Assembly (NCBI GenBank): GCA_964535315.1
Contig: CAZHTS010000064.1
Span: 1-26,217, forward strand
Length of the DNA: 26,217 nt
Origin: CAZHTS01 sp964535315
GTDB taxonomy: Bacteria; Chloroflexota; Anaerolineae; Anaerolineales; Anaerolineaceae
Direction: 5' to 3'
Shown: in pieces, positions 7,236 to 14,158 of the stretch
Layout: each line of letters starts with the position of its first letter
Numbering within the stretch: the stretch's first letter is position 1
The notes under the pieces: model-generated
What the model saw: the letters and a program-made list of their open reading frames with translations, nothing else
Database searches by the model: none
What the model was told of the DNA's origin: nothing
Made by a program: the position numbers and the translations under genes

Positions 7236-7886
7236 ATGCTGGCACGATTAAAGAGTCACCTTCCCCAAAATCGCAAAAAGATCATCCCCATCGTCCTGGT
7301 CGTCCTGGTCGCCCTGATCGGCGGGTACCAGGGTATTCGCTGGCTGGTGAACGGCGGCAACACCACCTTCTCGGGCACGATCGAAACCACCAAGATTTAC
7401 CTGGGCACCGAAACCGGTGGGCGGGTGGAGGCGGTCAACGTGGGCGAAGGGGCCGTCATCCAGGCCAACCAGCTGCTGGTCGAAGTGCGCCGCGCCAACG
7501 GCGGGCTCGAACGGGTGCGCGCCCCGCTCAACGGCACGGTGCTGGAACGCCTGGTGGAGCCGGGCGAAGTGATCTCACCGGGCGGGCCGCTGTTGATCCT
7601 GGCCGACCTGAACCGGTTGACGCTGACCGTGTACGTCCCCGAAGACCGCTACGGGCGCATCAAGCTGGGCCAGGTGTGCGCTGTCTACGTCGATTCCTTC
7701 CCGAACTACGCCTTTCACGGCACGGTGCGCTATATCGCCGATCAGGCCGAGTTCACCCCGCGTAACGTGCAAACCAGCGACAGCCGTAAGAGCACGGTCT
7801 TCGCCGTGCAGCTGGAGCTCGACCCGGCCGGCGGGAATCTCAAACCGGGCATGCCGGCCGATGTGGTCTTCGACCTGGGCCGCTAG
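7236..7886 (+). CDS. Short HlyD-type membrane fusion protein without coiled-coil hairpin (YbhG-like)
   Basis: A 216-residue periplasmic-adaptor/HlyD family protein with one N-terminal membrane anchor (about residues 16-36). The first lipoyl half is GTETGGRVEAVNVGEGAVI. The second is VRAPLNGTVLERLVEPGEVIS, followed by a barrel domain with AEFTPRNVQTSDSRKS, a stretch typical of YbhG-type adaptors. Only about 15 residues (83-97) join the lipoyl halves, where most adaptors have a long helical hairpin that docks on an outer-membrane channel. I start it at ATG 7236, with GGAG 8 nt upstream overlapping the permease stop; the GTG at 7227 is in frame but has no site. It is the third gene of the operon. 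The missing hairpin fits a cell without a TolC-type channel. Confidence 0.88.
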   Translation: MLARLKSHLPQNRKKIIPIVLVVLVALIGGYQGIRWLVNGGNTTFSGTIETTKIYLGTETGGRVEAVNVGEGAVIQANQLLVEVRRANGGLERVRAPLNGTVLERLVEPGEVISPGGPLLILADLNRLTLTVYVPEDRYGRIKLGQVCAVYVDSFPNYAFHGTVRYIADQAEFTPRNVQTSDSRKSTVFAVQLELDPAGGNLKPGMPADVVFDLGR

Positions 7887-7895
7887 GAACGCAGT

Positions 7896-8831
7896 ATGGG
7901 CGAGGTTTTGATCCACGCCAGCGGGCTGAGCAAAACGTTCGGCCACAACCGGGCGGTGGACGCCGTCAGCCTGACGGTGGCGTCCGGGGAGATTTACGGT
8001 CTGGTCGGGCCCGACGGCGCCGGTAAAACGACATTGATGCGTATGGTGTGCGGCGTGACCCACCCGGACAGCGGCGAGGTACGGCTGGGACAGTTTGATA
8101 TGGCCCACCAGGCCGAGCGGGCGCGCGAACAGTTAGGCTATCTGGCGCAGCGCTTTGCGCTGTACGAAGAGTTGACCGTGCTGGAAAACCTGCAATTCTT
8201 CGCCGAGGTGCGTGGTCTGCCGCTGCGAGATTGGGCGCCGCGCAGCCGCGAATTACTCGAATTCGTCGGCCTGGCGGCCTTTGGCGACCGGCGGGCGGGG
8301 CAGCTTTCAGGCGGCATGAAACAAAAGCTGGGGCTGGCGCTGGCGCTGGTCAACCGCCCCAAAATCCTCCTGCTGGACGAACCCACCACCGGCGTCGACC
8401 CGGTAACGCGCCAGGATTTCTGGCGTCTGATCATTCGCCTGCTCAGCGAAGAAGACCTGGCGGTGCTGGTCAGCACGCCCTACATGGACGAGGCGGCGCG
8501 CTGCAACCGTATGGGGTTCCTGCGCCGCGGCCGGCTGATCCGCGAGGGCACGCCGCGCCAGTTGCGCGCCCTGCTGGCAGAGCGCATCGTCGAACTGGCC
8601 GGCGAACCGCAGGCGCTGCTGGCGCGGCTGGCGCAGGCCGATGAGGACGTCGAAAACGTCCAGCGCTTCGGCGCAACGCTGCACCTGCGCCTGCGCGCCG
8701 GCTGCGGCCCGCAGGTCATCCACCGCCTGCAAGCGGCCATCCAGGCCAACGACGGGCGGGTGGACAGTCTGCAATGGATCGAGGCCCAGTTGGAGGACGT
8801 GTTCATCGTTTTATCGGAGCAGGCCGCATGA
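7896..8831 (+). CDS. ABC exporter ATPase 1 (YbhF N-half-like), H-loop His replaced by Pro
   Basis: A 311-residue ATP-binding subunit of the CcmA/DrrA/YbhF class. Walker A is GPDGAGKTT (residues 38-46), the signature LSGGM (137-141) and Walker B LLLDEP (158-163, catalytic Glu162). After the D-loop, TTGVDP, the switch region reads STPYMDEA (193-200), so Pro195 stands where the catalytic His of the H-loop is usual. A C-terminal extension of about 85 residues (from LIREGTPRQL) ends in LEDVFIVL, as in the DrrA family. The start ATG lies 9 bp after the adaptor's stop, with AGGA in between. The next ATPase gene overlaps it by ATGA. In E. coli YbhF both ATPase halves are one protein; here they are separate genes. 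Confidence 0.93.
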   Translation: MGEVLIHASGLSKTFGHNRAVDAVSLTVASGEIYGLVGPDGAGKTTLMRMVCGVTHPDSGEVRLGQFDMAHQAERAREQLGYLAQRFALYEELTVLENLQFFAEVRGLPLRDWAPRSRELLEFVGLAAFGDRRAGQLSGGMKQKLGLALALVNRPKILLLDEPTTGVDPVTRQDFWRLIIRLLSEEDLAVLVSTPYMDEAARCNRMGFLRRGRLIREGTPRQLRALLAERIVELAGEPQALLARLAQADEDVENVQRFGATLHLRLRAGCGPQVIHRLQAAIQANDGRVDSLQWIEAQLEDVFIVLSEQAA

Positions 8832-9727
8832 ACGCCATCATTCAAGCCGAGAACCTGACCCGCCGCTTTGGCAGCTTCGTGGCCGTCGACCACCTGACCT
8901 TCAGCGTGCAAAGCGGCCAGGTGTTGGGCTACCTGGGCCCCAACGGCTCGGGCAAGACCACCACCATCCGCATGCTGCTGGGGCTGCTGCACCCCTCAGA
9001 GGGCCACGCCTCCGTGCTCGGCTACGACATCGTCGCCCAGGCCGAAGAGGTGCGGGCGCACACCGGCTATATGTCGCAAAAATTTGCCCTGTACAACGAC
9101 CTGACGGCGCGCGAAAACCTGGAATTTTACGCCGGGGTATACGGGGTGGCAGAACGCGGCCGGGTGGCGCAGGTGCTGGGAGAATTGGGTCTGGAAGGCG
9201 TCCAGAACCAGCGCGTGCAGAACCTGTCGGTCGGCTGGCGCCAACGACTGGCGCTGGCCACCGCCATCGTCCACCGCCCCGGGCTGTTGTTCCTGGACGA
9301 ACCCACCAGCGGCGTCGACCCGGTGGCGCGGCGGGCGTTCTGGGATCTCATCTACGAACTTTCGGCCGGGGGAATCTCGGTCATGGTCACCACGCACTAC
9401 ATGGACGAGGCCGAATACTGTTCGCTGATCGGCATCATGCGTGCCGGACGCCTGTTGGCGCTGGACGAGCCGCGCCGGCTGAAAAACGCCCTGCCCGGCC
9501 AGGTGTGGGATGTGTTCGCCGAGCCGCTGCTGCCGGCGCTGGGTGTGCTGGAGCCGCTGCCGGGCGTGCTGCGCGCCAGCCTGGCCAGCGACCACCTGCG
9601 GCTGTTGACCGGCAACGGTCTGGAGGTCGCCCACCTGCAACACCACTTGGAACTGGCCGGGATAAAGGTGCAGGCCATCCAGCCGGGGGCGGCCACGATG
9701 GAAGATGTGTTCATGAGCCTGCAATAA
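8828..9727 (+). CDS. ABC exporter ATPase 2 (YbhF C-half-like), signature LSVGW
   Basis: A 299-residue ATPase subunit, start ATG 8828 in an ATGA overlap with the previous stop; the in-frame ORF can be extended to 8774 but that would run far into the preceding gene. Walker A is GPNGSGKTT (37-45), Walker B LFLDEP (154-159) and the H-loop TTHYMDEA (188-195, His190), all canonical. The signature, usually LSGGQ, reads LSVGW (133-137). It ends with MEDVFMSLQ, the DrrA-type tail. Together with ATPase 1 it should form a heterodimer over the single permease. The altered signature and the altered H-loop of the partner would fall in the same composite ATP site (see findings). It is the last gene of the operon; I see no clear terminator behind it. 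Confidence 0.93.
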   Translation: MNAIIQAENLTRRFGSFVAVDHLTFSVQSGQVLGYLGPNGSGKTTTIRMLLGLLHPSEGHASVLGYDIVAQAEEVRAHTGYMSQKFALYNDLTARENLEFYAGVYGVAERGRVAQVLGELGLEGVQNQRVQNLSVGWRQRLALATAIVHRPGLLFLDEPTSGVDPVARRAFWDLIYELSAGGISVMVTTHYMDEAEYCSLIGIMRAGRLLALDEPRRLKNALPGQVWDVFAEPLLPALGVLEPLPGVLRASLASDHLRLLTGNGLEVAHLQHHLELAGIKVQAIQPGAATMEDVFMSLQ

Positions 9728-9891
9728 CCCAAACGAGATAGTTTTTATCGGAATTGTGATATAAATAAAGAAGCTCCGCGGGCGCGGTTGGTACCCGGCG
9801 GCGGTCGATCTGAGGATATAATTATCCTATCCCGTTCGTTCGCCCGCCGGCCCTAATGGATCGCGGCCCAAAATCAACCGAGGAGGTTAAG
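9728..9891 (+). promoter_or_regulatory. AT-rich gap with candidate promoters for the importer operon
   Basis: This 164-bp gap holds two candidate -10 elements: TATAAA at 9760-9765 preceded by TG (an extended -10, TGATATAAA), and a perfect TATAAT at 9817-9822 inside the short inverted repeat AGGATA-TAAT-TATCCT (9813-9828). Neither has a good -35 at 16-18 bp. AGGAGG lies 5 nt before the ATG at 9892. A regulated promoter is likely but the exact one cannot be chosen. Confidence 0.35.
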
Positions 9892-10857
9892 ATGAAAACA
9901 ATTGGCATGCGCCTGTTGGTGATTGTTTTACTCGTCAGCCTGGCGCTGAGTAGCTGTACCCCGGCCCAACCTGCCGGCCCCGCCCCGCTCAAGGTGGCAG
10001 TGCTGCCGGTTATTGATTCTTTGCCCATGTATGTGGCGCAGCAAGAAGGCTTCTTCGAGAAACGCGGCGTCAAGGTCGAATTTGTGCCGGTGGCCTCCGC
10101 CGCCGAGCGCGACCAGCTGTTGGTGGTCGGTCAGGCGGATGGGATGATCAACGAAGTCGTTTCGACCCTGTTCTTCAACAAAGAAAAAACGCAAGTCCAG
10201 ATCGTGCGCTACGCCCGTGCTGCCACCGCCCAGGACGCGTTGTTCCGCCTGTTGGCCGCCAAAGACAGCGCCCTCCGCAGCCCACAGGACTTGAAAGGCG
10301 TGCCGGTCGGCGTGTCGGAGGGCACCGTCATTGCCTACCTGACCGACCGCCTGCTGGCGGCCGAGGGGTTAGAGCCTGCCGACATCCAGACCATCGCCGT
10401 GCCCAAGATTCCCGACCGCATGGCGCTGCTGGCCAGCGGCGAGCTCAAGGCCGCCATGCTCCCTGACCCGCTTTCCAGCCTGGCCTTGCAACAGGGCGCC
10501 GTGTTGATCCTGGACGACACCCGCCACCCCGAATTGAGCTACAGCACCATCGCCTTCCGCAAGAGCGTGCTGGAACAAAATCCCGAAGGGGTACGCGCCT
10601 TCCTGGCTGCCATCGAAGACGCCACCCAGGCCATCAACAAAGACACCACCCGCTGGAAGGACTTGCTGGCAGCCAATAAGCTGGTGCCGGTGCCGCTGCT
10701 GGAAAGCTATCAGGTGCCGCCCTTCGTGACCGCCGGCGTGCCCACCCAGGCCCAATACAACGACGCCCTGGCCTGGAGCAAAGGCAAGGGCCTGCTGGCT
10801 CGTGACATCAGCTACGGCGAGTGCGTCACCGGCGAGTACCTGCCCAACGGCGAATGA
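9892..10857 (+). CDS. ABC importer substrate-binding lipoprotein (SsuA/THI5/NMT1-like)
   Basis: A 321-residue lipoprotein. The signal peptide ends at a lipobox, LALSSC (Cys22), which would be lipid-anchored outside the membrane. The mature part begins PLKVAVLPVIDSLPMYVAQQEGFFEKRGVKVEFV, the usual start of the NMT1/SsuA/ThiY group; LKGVPVGVSEGTVIAYL and LASGELKAAMLPDPLSSLA are further family segments. Members carry sulfonates, taurine, nitrate, thiamine precursors or riboflavin, and nothing in the sequence fixes which. The start is ATG 9892 because AGGAGG lies 5 nt upstream and the lipoprotein signal begins there; an in-frame ATG at 9856 adds 12 charged residues. Its stop overlaps the ATPase gene by ATGA. 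Confidence 0.92.
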   Translation: MKTIGMRLLVIVLLVSLALSSCTPAQPAGPAPLKVAVLPVIDSLPMYVAQQEGFFEKRGVKVEFVPVASAAERDQLLVVGQADGMINEVVSTLFFNKEKTQVQIVRYARAATAQDALFRLLAAKDSALRSPQDLKGVPVGVSEGTVIAYLTDRLLAAEGLEPADIQTIAVPKIPDRMALLASGELKAAMLPDPLSSLALQQGAVLILDDTRHPELSYSTIAFRKSVLEQNPEGVRAFLAAIEDATQAINKDTTRWKDLLAANKLVPVPLLESYQVPPFVTAGVPTQAQYNDALAWSKGKGLLARDISYGECVTGEYLPNGE

Positions 10858-11615
10858 TCGAACTCAACGCAATCACGTTTCGTTACCCGCGCGGTGCGGC
10901 CATCTTCGAGGACTTCTCCTGGCAGGCGGCGCGCGGCGAAAGCTGGGTGGTGTTGGGGCCGTCTGGCTGCGGTAAGAGCACCCTGCTCTATCTGCTCGAC
11001 GGCCTGTACCTGCCCACAGCCGGCCAGGTGATGCTGGACGACCAGCCGCTCACCCGCCCGCGCCCTCATACCGGCCTGATCATCCAGGATTACGGGCTGC
11101 TGCCGTGGGCCACCGTGCGCCAGAACGTGGCCTTGGGTATCCAGGTGCGCTCGTTCTACGGGCCGGATGGCACCCACGCCCCACGCGATTTCCGCAGCGG
11201 CTTCAACGTCGATCCCTGGCTGGAACGGCTGGGGATCGACGAAATCGCCGGGCAATACCCGGCGCACATCTCCGGTGGGCAGCGCCAGCGCACCGCCATC
11301 GCCCGCACCCTGGTATTGCAGCCCGACCTGCTGTTGATGGACGAGCCGTTCTCCTCGCTGGACGAGCCCACCCGCCAGGGGCTGCAGCGCCTGACGCTGG
11401 AACTGTGGGCCGAACAAAAACTGACTCTGATCATGGTGACGCACTCCATTGAAGAGGCGGCGGTGATGGGACAAAAAATTTTGTTGTTGGGCGCTCCGCC
11501 CAATCGTAAGGCAATCGTACTCGAAAACCCGGGCGTGCTGGAGGTCGATTACCGCCACAGCGACGCCTGCCGGGCGTTGTGCCGCGAACTGCGGGCGCGT
11601 TTGGGAGAAGCATGA
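10854..11615 (+). CDS. ABC importer ATPase (SsuB/TauB/ThiZ-like)
   Basis: A 253-residue ATPase of the nitrate/sulfonate/taurine importer class. Walker A is GPSGCGKST (35-43), the Q-loop IIQDYGLLPWATVRQNVALG, the signature ISGGQRQR (139-146), Walker B LLLMDEPFSSLDEP and the H-loop VTHSIEEA. The helical region between Q-loop and signature (about residues 97-122) carries an unusually long Gly/Arg/Phe-containing stretch (SFYGPDGTHAPRDFRSGFN). The start is ATG 10854 in an ATGA overlap with the lipoprotein gene; the longer reading from 10821 would sit inside that gene. It powers uptake together with the lipoprotein and the permease on either side. Confidence 0.93.
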   Translation: MIELNAITFRYPRGAAIFEDFSWQAARGESWVVLGPSGCGKSTLLYLLDGLYLPTAGQVMLDDQPLTRPRPHTGLIIQDYGLLPWATVRQNVALGIQVRSFYGPDGTHAPRDFRSGFNVDPWLERLGIDEIAGQYPAHISGGQRQRTAIARTLVLQPDLLLMDEPFSSLDEPTRQGLQRLTLELWAEQKLTLIMVTHSIEEAAVMGQKILLLGAPPNRKAIVLENPGVLEVDYRHSDACRALCRELRARLGEA

Positions 11616-12349
11616 AACGCCGGGATTTATTCTATACCCTGTTGGCATTACTGGCGGCGTGGCAGGTGCTGGCCTGGCTGGTCAATCAATCCATCCTGCC
11701 CGGCCCGCTGGAAGTAATGGCTGCCTTCGTACAGGAACTGGGCAACGGGCTGGTCGGGCATTTCCTGGCCAGCCTGTGGCGAGTGTTGGCCAGCATGGCG
11801 CTATCCATTCTGCTGGCGGTGCCGGCCGGGCTGGTGCTGGGCCAGTCGCGCCGGCTGAACCAGTTGTTCGCCCCCACCATCTATCTGCTCTACCCGGTGC
11901 CCAAGGTGGTGTTGCTGCCGATCATCCTGCTCTTTCTGGGCATCAACGACCTGTCGAAGATCGCCATCATCTTTCTGATCCTGTTCTTCCAGGTGTTGGT
12001 GCTGGTGCGCGATCAGGCGGCGGCGCTGCGCCCAGAATTGATCCAGAGCGTGCGCAGCCTGGGCGCCGGACGCCGGGCGTTGTTCCGCTTCGTCTATCTG
12101 CCGGCCAGCCTGCCCGCCATTCTCACCACGCTGCGCCAGTCGGTGGGCACGGCGGTGGCGGTGTTATATGTGGCCGAACTGTTTGCCACCCAAAAGGGCC
12201 TGGGCTACTACATCTACCTGAACGGCAGCACATTGTTCAACTATCCGGCCATGTACGCCGGCATCCTGGCGATGAGTCTGCTGGGCCTGGGGTTATATTT
12301 TTCCATCGACTGGCTGGAACGCAAGCTGTGCCCGTGGGTGAGCAAATAG
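11612..12349 (+). CDS. ABC importer permease (SsuC/TauC-like)
   Basis: A 245-residue permease of the binding-protein-dependent family, with about six hydrophobic segments. The first is LFYTLLALLAAWQVLAWLV, followed by LWRVLASMALSILLAVPAGLVLG and VVLLPIILLFLGI. The ATPase-docking EAA loop is RPELIQSVRSLGAGRRALFR followed by FVYLPASLPAILTTL. The start ATG 11612 overlaps the ATPase stop by ATGA; an upstream in-frame ATG at 11579 lies within the ATPase gene. It ends 7 bp before the end of the convergent menA-like gene, with only a weak 5-bp inverted repeat (TGAGC/GCTCA) between them, so transcripts probably run into each other. Confidence 0.93.
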   Translation: MKRRDLFYTLLALLAAWQVLAWLVNQSILPGPLEVMAAFVQELGNGLVGHFLASLWRVLASMALSILLAVPAGLVLGQSRRLNQLFAPTIYLLYPVPKVVLLPIILLFLGINDLSKIAIIFLILFFQVLVLVRDQAAALRPELIQSVRSLGAGRRALFRFVYLPASLPAILTTLRQSVGTAVAVLYVAELFATQKGLGYYIYLNGSTLFNYPAMYAGILAMSLLGLGLYFSIDWLERKLCPWVSK

Positions 12350-12356
12350 GCGCCGC

Positions 12357-13262
12357 TCAGGCAAAAAGCAGGCCGAGCGCAAAGAGCACGCCAAACAGCA
12401 GTTCCAGCTGGCCGGTACGGGCCAGCGCCAGGTTGAGCGGCCGCCCCTCCTGGGTAAAGACAAAGTGCACCAGGTGCAGCGCCAGCGGCAAACTGAGCCA
12501 GGAGAGCAGCACCGCCGGTGAGGCGGCGCCCACCAGCGCCAGCGCCGGCGGGATGAGGTAGGCCGTCACCAGCAGCGCCAGGTATTCGCGCCGGGCCCAG
12601 GCTGCCCCAAAACGCGCCGCCAGGGTGCGTTTGCCGGCGGCCCGGTCGGTGACGATGTCGCGCAAATTGTTAACCACCAGGATGGCGGCGGTGAGCAGCC
12701 CCATACAGACCGCCGCCCACAACGCCGTCCACGACAGGCGCAGGGCCTGCACGTAGCAGGTGCCCATCACACCGGCCAGCCCAAAAAAGATGAACACGAA
12801 CCACTCGCCCAGACCATGATACCCCAACGGATACGGCCCGCCGGTGTAGGCAATGGCCGCCAGGATGGAGCACAGGCCGATGACCACCACCGGCCAGCCC
12901 GCCGCCAGCACCAGATACAGCCCGCACAGGCTGGCCAGGCCAAACACGAGCCACATGCCGGTTTTGACCTGCGCCGGAGCGAGCAGCCCGGCCTGCGTCA
13001 CCCGCAACGGCCCGAGGCGGTCGGCAGTGTCGGCCCCTTGCTGGTAATCGTACACATCGTTGGCCAGGTTGGCGCCAATCTGCAACAGCAGCGCCCCGGC
13101 CAACGCCGCCAGCGCCGGGCCGGGACGAAAACCGCCCAACTGCCAGGCGAGCGCCGTTCCCACCAGCACCGGGGCGGCTGCCGCCGGCAGCGTTTTGGGC
13201 CGGGATGCCAGCAGCCAGGGGCGCAGGCGAACTTTGAGCGAGGGAAATGAGGTGTCGTCCAT
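12357..13262 (-). CDS. menA: MenA-like 1,4-dihydroxy-2-naphthoate polyprenyltransferase
   Basis: A 301-residue UbiA-superfamily membrane prenyltransferase with the two Asp-rich motifs of MenA. The first is ANLANDVYDYQQGAD (Asn68, Asp69, Asp72), the second NNLRDIVTDRAAGKRTLAARFG (198-219). Eight or nine hydrophobic helices run through it, and the start LLASRPKTLPAAAAPVLVG is typical of MenA. MenA joins a polyprenyl tail to 1,4-dihydroxy-2-naphthoate, giving demethylmenaquinone; the enzyme sits in the cytoplasmic membrane. Start ATG 13262, only 26 bp from the divergent ubiA-like start; the expected -10 lies 11 nt before the ATG, so the leader would be a few nucleotides and no ribosome binding site is seen. 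The family assignment is firm; a different naphthoate substrate is possible if the cell uses futalosine chemistry. Confidence 0.9.
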   Translation of the reverse strand: MDDTSFPSLKVRLRPWLLASRPKTLPAAAAPVLVGTALAWQLGGFRPGPALAALAGALLLQIGANLANDVYDYQQGADTADRLGPLRVTQAGLLAPAQVKTGMWLVFGLASLCGLYLVLAAGWPVVVIGLCSILAAIAYTGGPYPLGYHGLGEWFVFIFFGLAGVMGTCYVQALRLSWTALWAAVCMGLLTAAILVVNNLRDIVTDRAAGKRTLAARFGAAWARREYLALLVTAYLIPPALALVGAASPAVLLSWLSLPLALHLVHFVFTQEGRPLNLALARTGQLELLFGVLFALGLLFA

Positions 13263-13273
13263 AGCTAAAGCGT

Positions 13274-13281
13274 ATTATAAT
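13274..13281. promoter_or_regulatory. Palindromic -10 element shared by divergent menA-like and ubiA-like genes
   Basis: ATTATAAT is its own reverse complement and holds TATAAT on both strands (plus 13276-13281, minus 13279-13274). On the plus strand 7 nt separate it from the ATG at 13289; on the minus strand 11 nt separate it from the ATG at 13262. Neither gene has room for a ribosome binding site, so leaderless transcripts both ways are expected. -35 matches are poor on both strands. Confidence 0.7.
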
Positions 13282-13288
13282 CGCCCTG

Positions 13289-14158
13289 ATGAAAGCCGCT
13301 GCCGACTTTTTCAAACTGATCAAGTTCGAACATACCATTTTTGCCCTGCCGTTCGCCTACCTGGGCATGCTGCTGGCCGGCCAGCCGTGGCCCACCCTGG
13401 CCCAATTCGTGTGGATCAGCGTGGCGATGGCGGCGGCGCGCACGCTGGCAATGGGCTTCAACCGCCTGGTCGACCGCCGTTGGGATGCGCTCAACCCGCG
13501 CACCGCCGGACGACCGCTGGTGACCGGCGCCATTTCCACCCGCACGGCGTGGATCGGCACCCTGCTTTCGGCCGGCGTGCTGACCCTGGCCGCCGCCCAA
13601 CTGGGGCCGCTGCCGCTGATCCTGTTACCCGGCGCGCTGGTCTTCCTGTTAGGGTATTCGTATACCAAACGCTTCACCAGCCTGTCGCATTTCATCCTGG
13701 GTTTCACCGACGGTCTGGCGCCGATGGGCGCCTGGGTGGCGGTGCGCGGCTCGTTGTTCACCCCCGGCGACGTTCCCGCCTGGCTGCTGTTGATCATCGT
13801 CACGCTGTGGATCGGCGGCTTCGACCTGATCTACGCCTGCCAGGACGCCGATTTCGACCGCCAGCACAACCTGCACGCCATCCCCGCCCGGCGCGGCATC
13901 GCCTACGCCCTGAAACTGTCGGCCACCTGCCATCTGCTGATGATCTGGTTCCTGGCCGTGCTGGGTTTCTACCTGGATCTGGTCTGGCCCTTCTGGGCCG
14001 CCTTTGCCGCCGTAACGATCCTGATCTTGTATGAGCACAGCCTGGTCAAACCCGGCGACCTCGCGCGCCTCGACACCGCTTTCTTCAACGTCAACAGTAT
14101 CATCAGCGTCACCCTCTTCGCCGGCGTCCTGGCCGCCCGCTGGATCCAGTATGGCTGA
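13289..14158 (+). CDS. UbiA/MqnP-like 4-hydroxybenzoate-type polyprenyltransferase
   Basis: A 289-residue UbiA-family membrane enzyme. The first Asp-rich motif is NRLVDRRWDALNPRTAGRP (Asn58, Asp62, Asp66). The second is YACQDADFDRQHNLHAIPAR (Asp186, Asp190), and GYSYTKRFT lies between them, as in the UbiA branch proper. The branch includes UbiA of ubiquinone synthesis and the prenyltransferase called MqnP in the futalosine menaquinone route. It starts KAAADFFKLIKFEHTIFALPFAYLGM, typical for this group. Start ATG 13289 with no ribosome binding site but TATAAT 7 nt upstream. Its stop overlaps the GNAT gene by 8 bp. With UbiD in the window it could form a prenylation-decarboxylation pair. It is clearly not a duplicate of the neighbouring MenA-like protein, as the motifs differ. 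Confidence 0.9.
   Translation: MKAAADFFKLIKFEHTIFALPFAYLGMLLAGQPWPTLAQFVWISVAMAAARTLAMGFNRLVDRRWDALNPRTAGRPLVTGAISTRTAWIGTLLSAGVLTLAAAQLGPLPLILLPGALVFLLGYSYTKRFTSLSHFILGFTDGLAPMGAWVAVRGSLFTPGDVPAWLLLIIVTLWIGGFDLIYACQDADFDRQHNLHAIPARRGIAYALKLSATCHLLMIWFLAVLGFYLDLVWPFWAAFAAVTILILYEHSLVKPGDLARLDTAFFNVNSIISVTLFAGVLAARWIQYG

Noticed and set aside
8641..9741. Plus-strand open frame of 366 codons in another frame over both exporter ATPase genes
   Set aside because: Arg/Pro/Ala-rich shadow; the same bases encode an ATPase with all its motifs.
10812..11648. Minus-strand open frame of 278 codons opposite the importer ATPase gene
   Set aside because: A composition shadow of the ATPase gene; no motif and no start signals.
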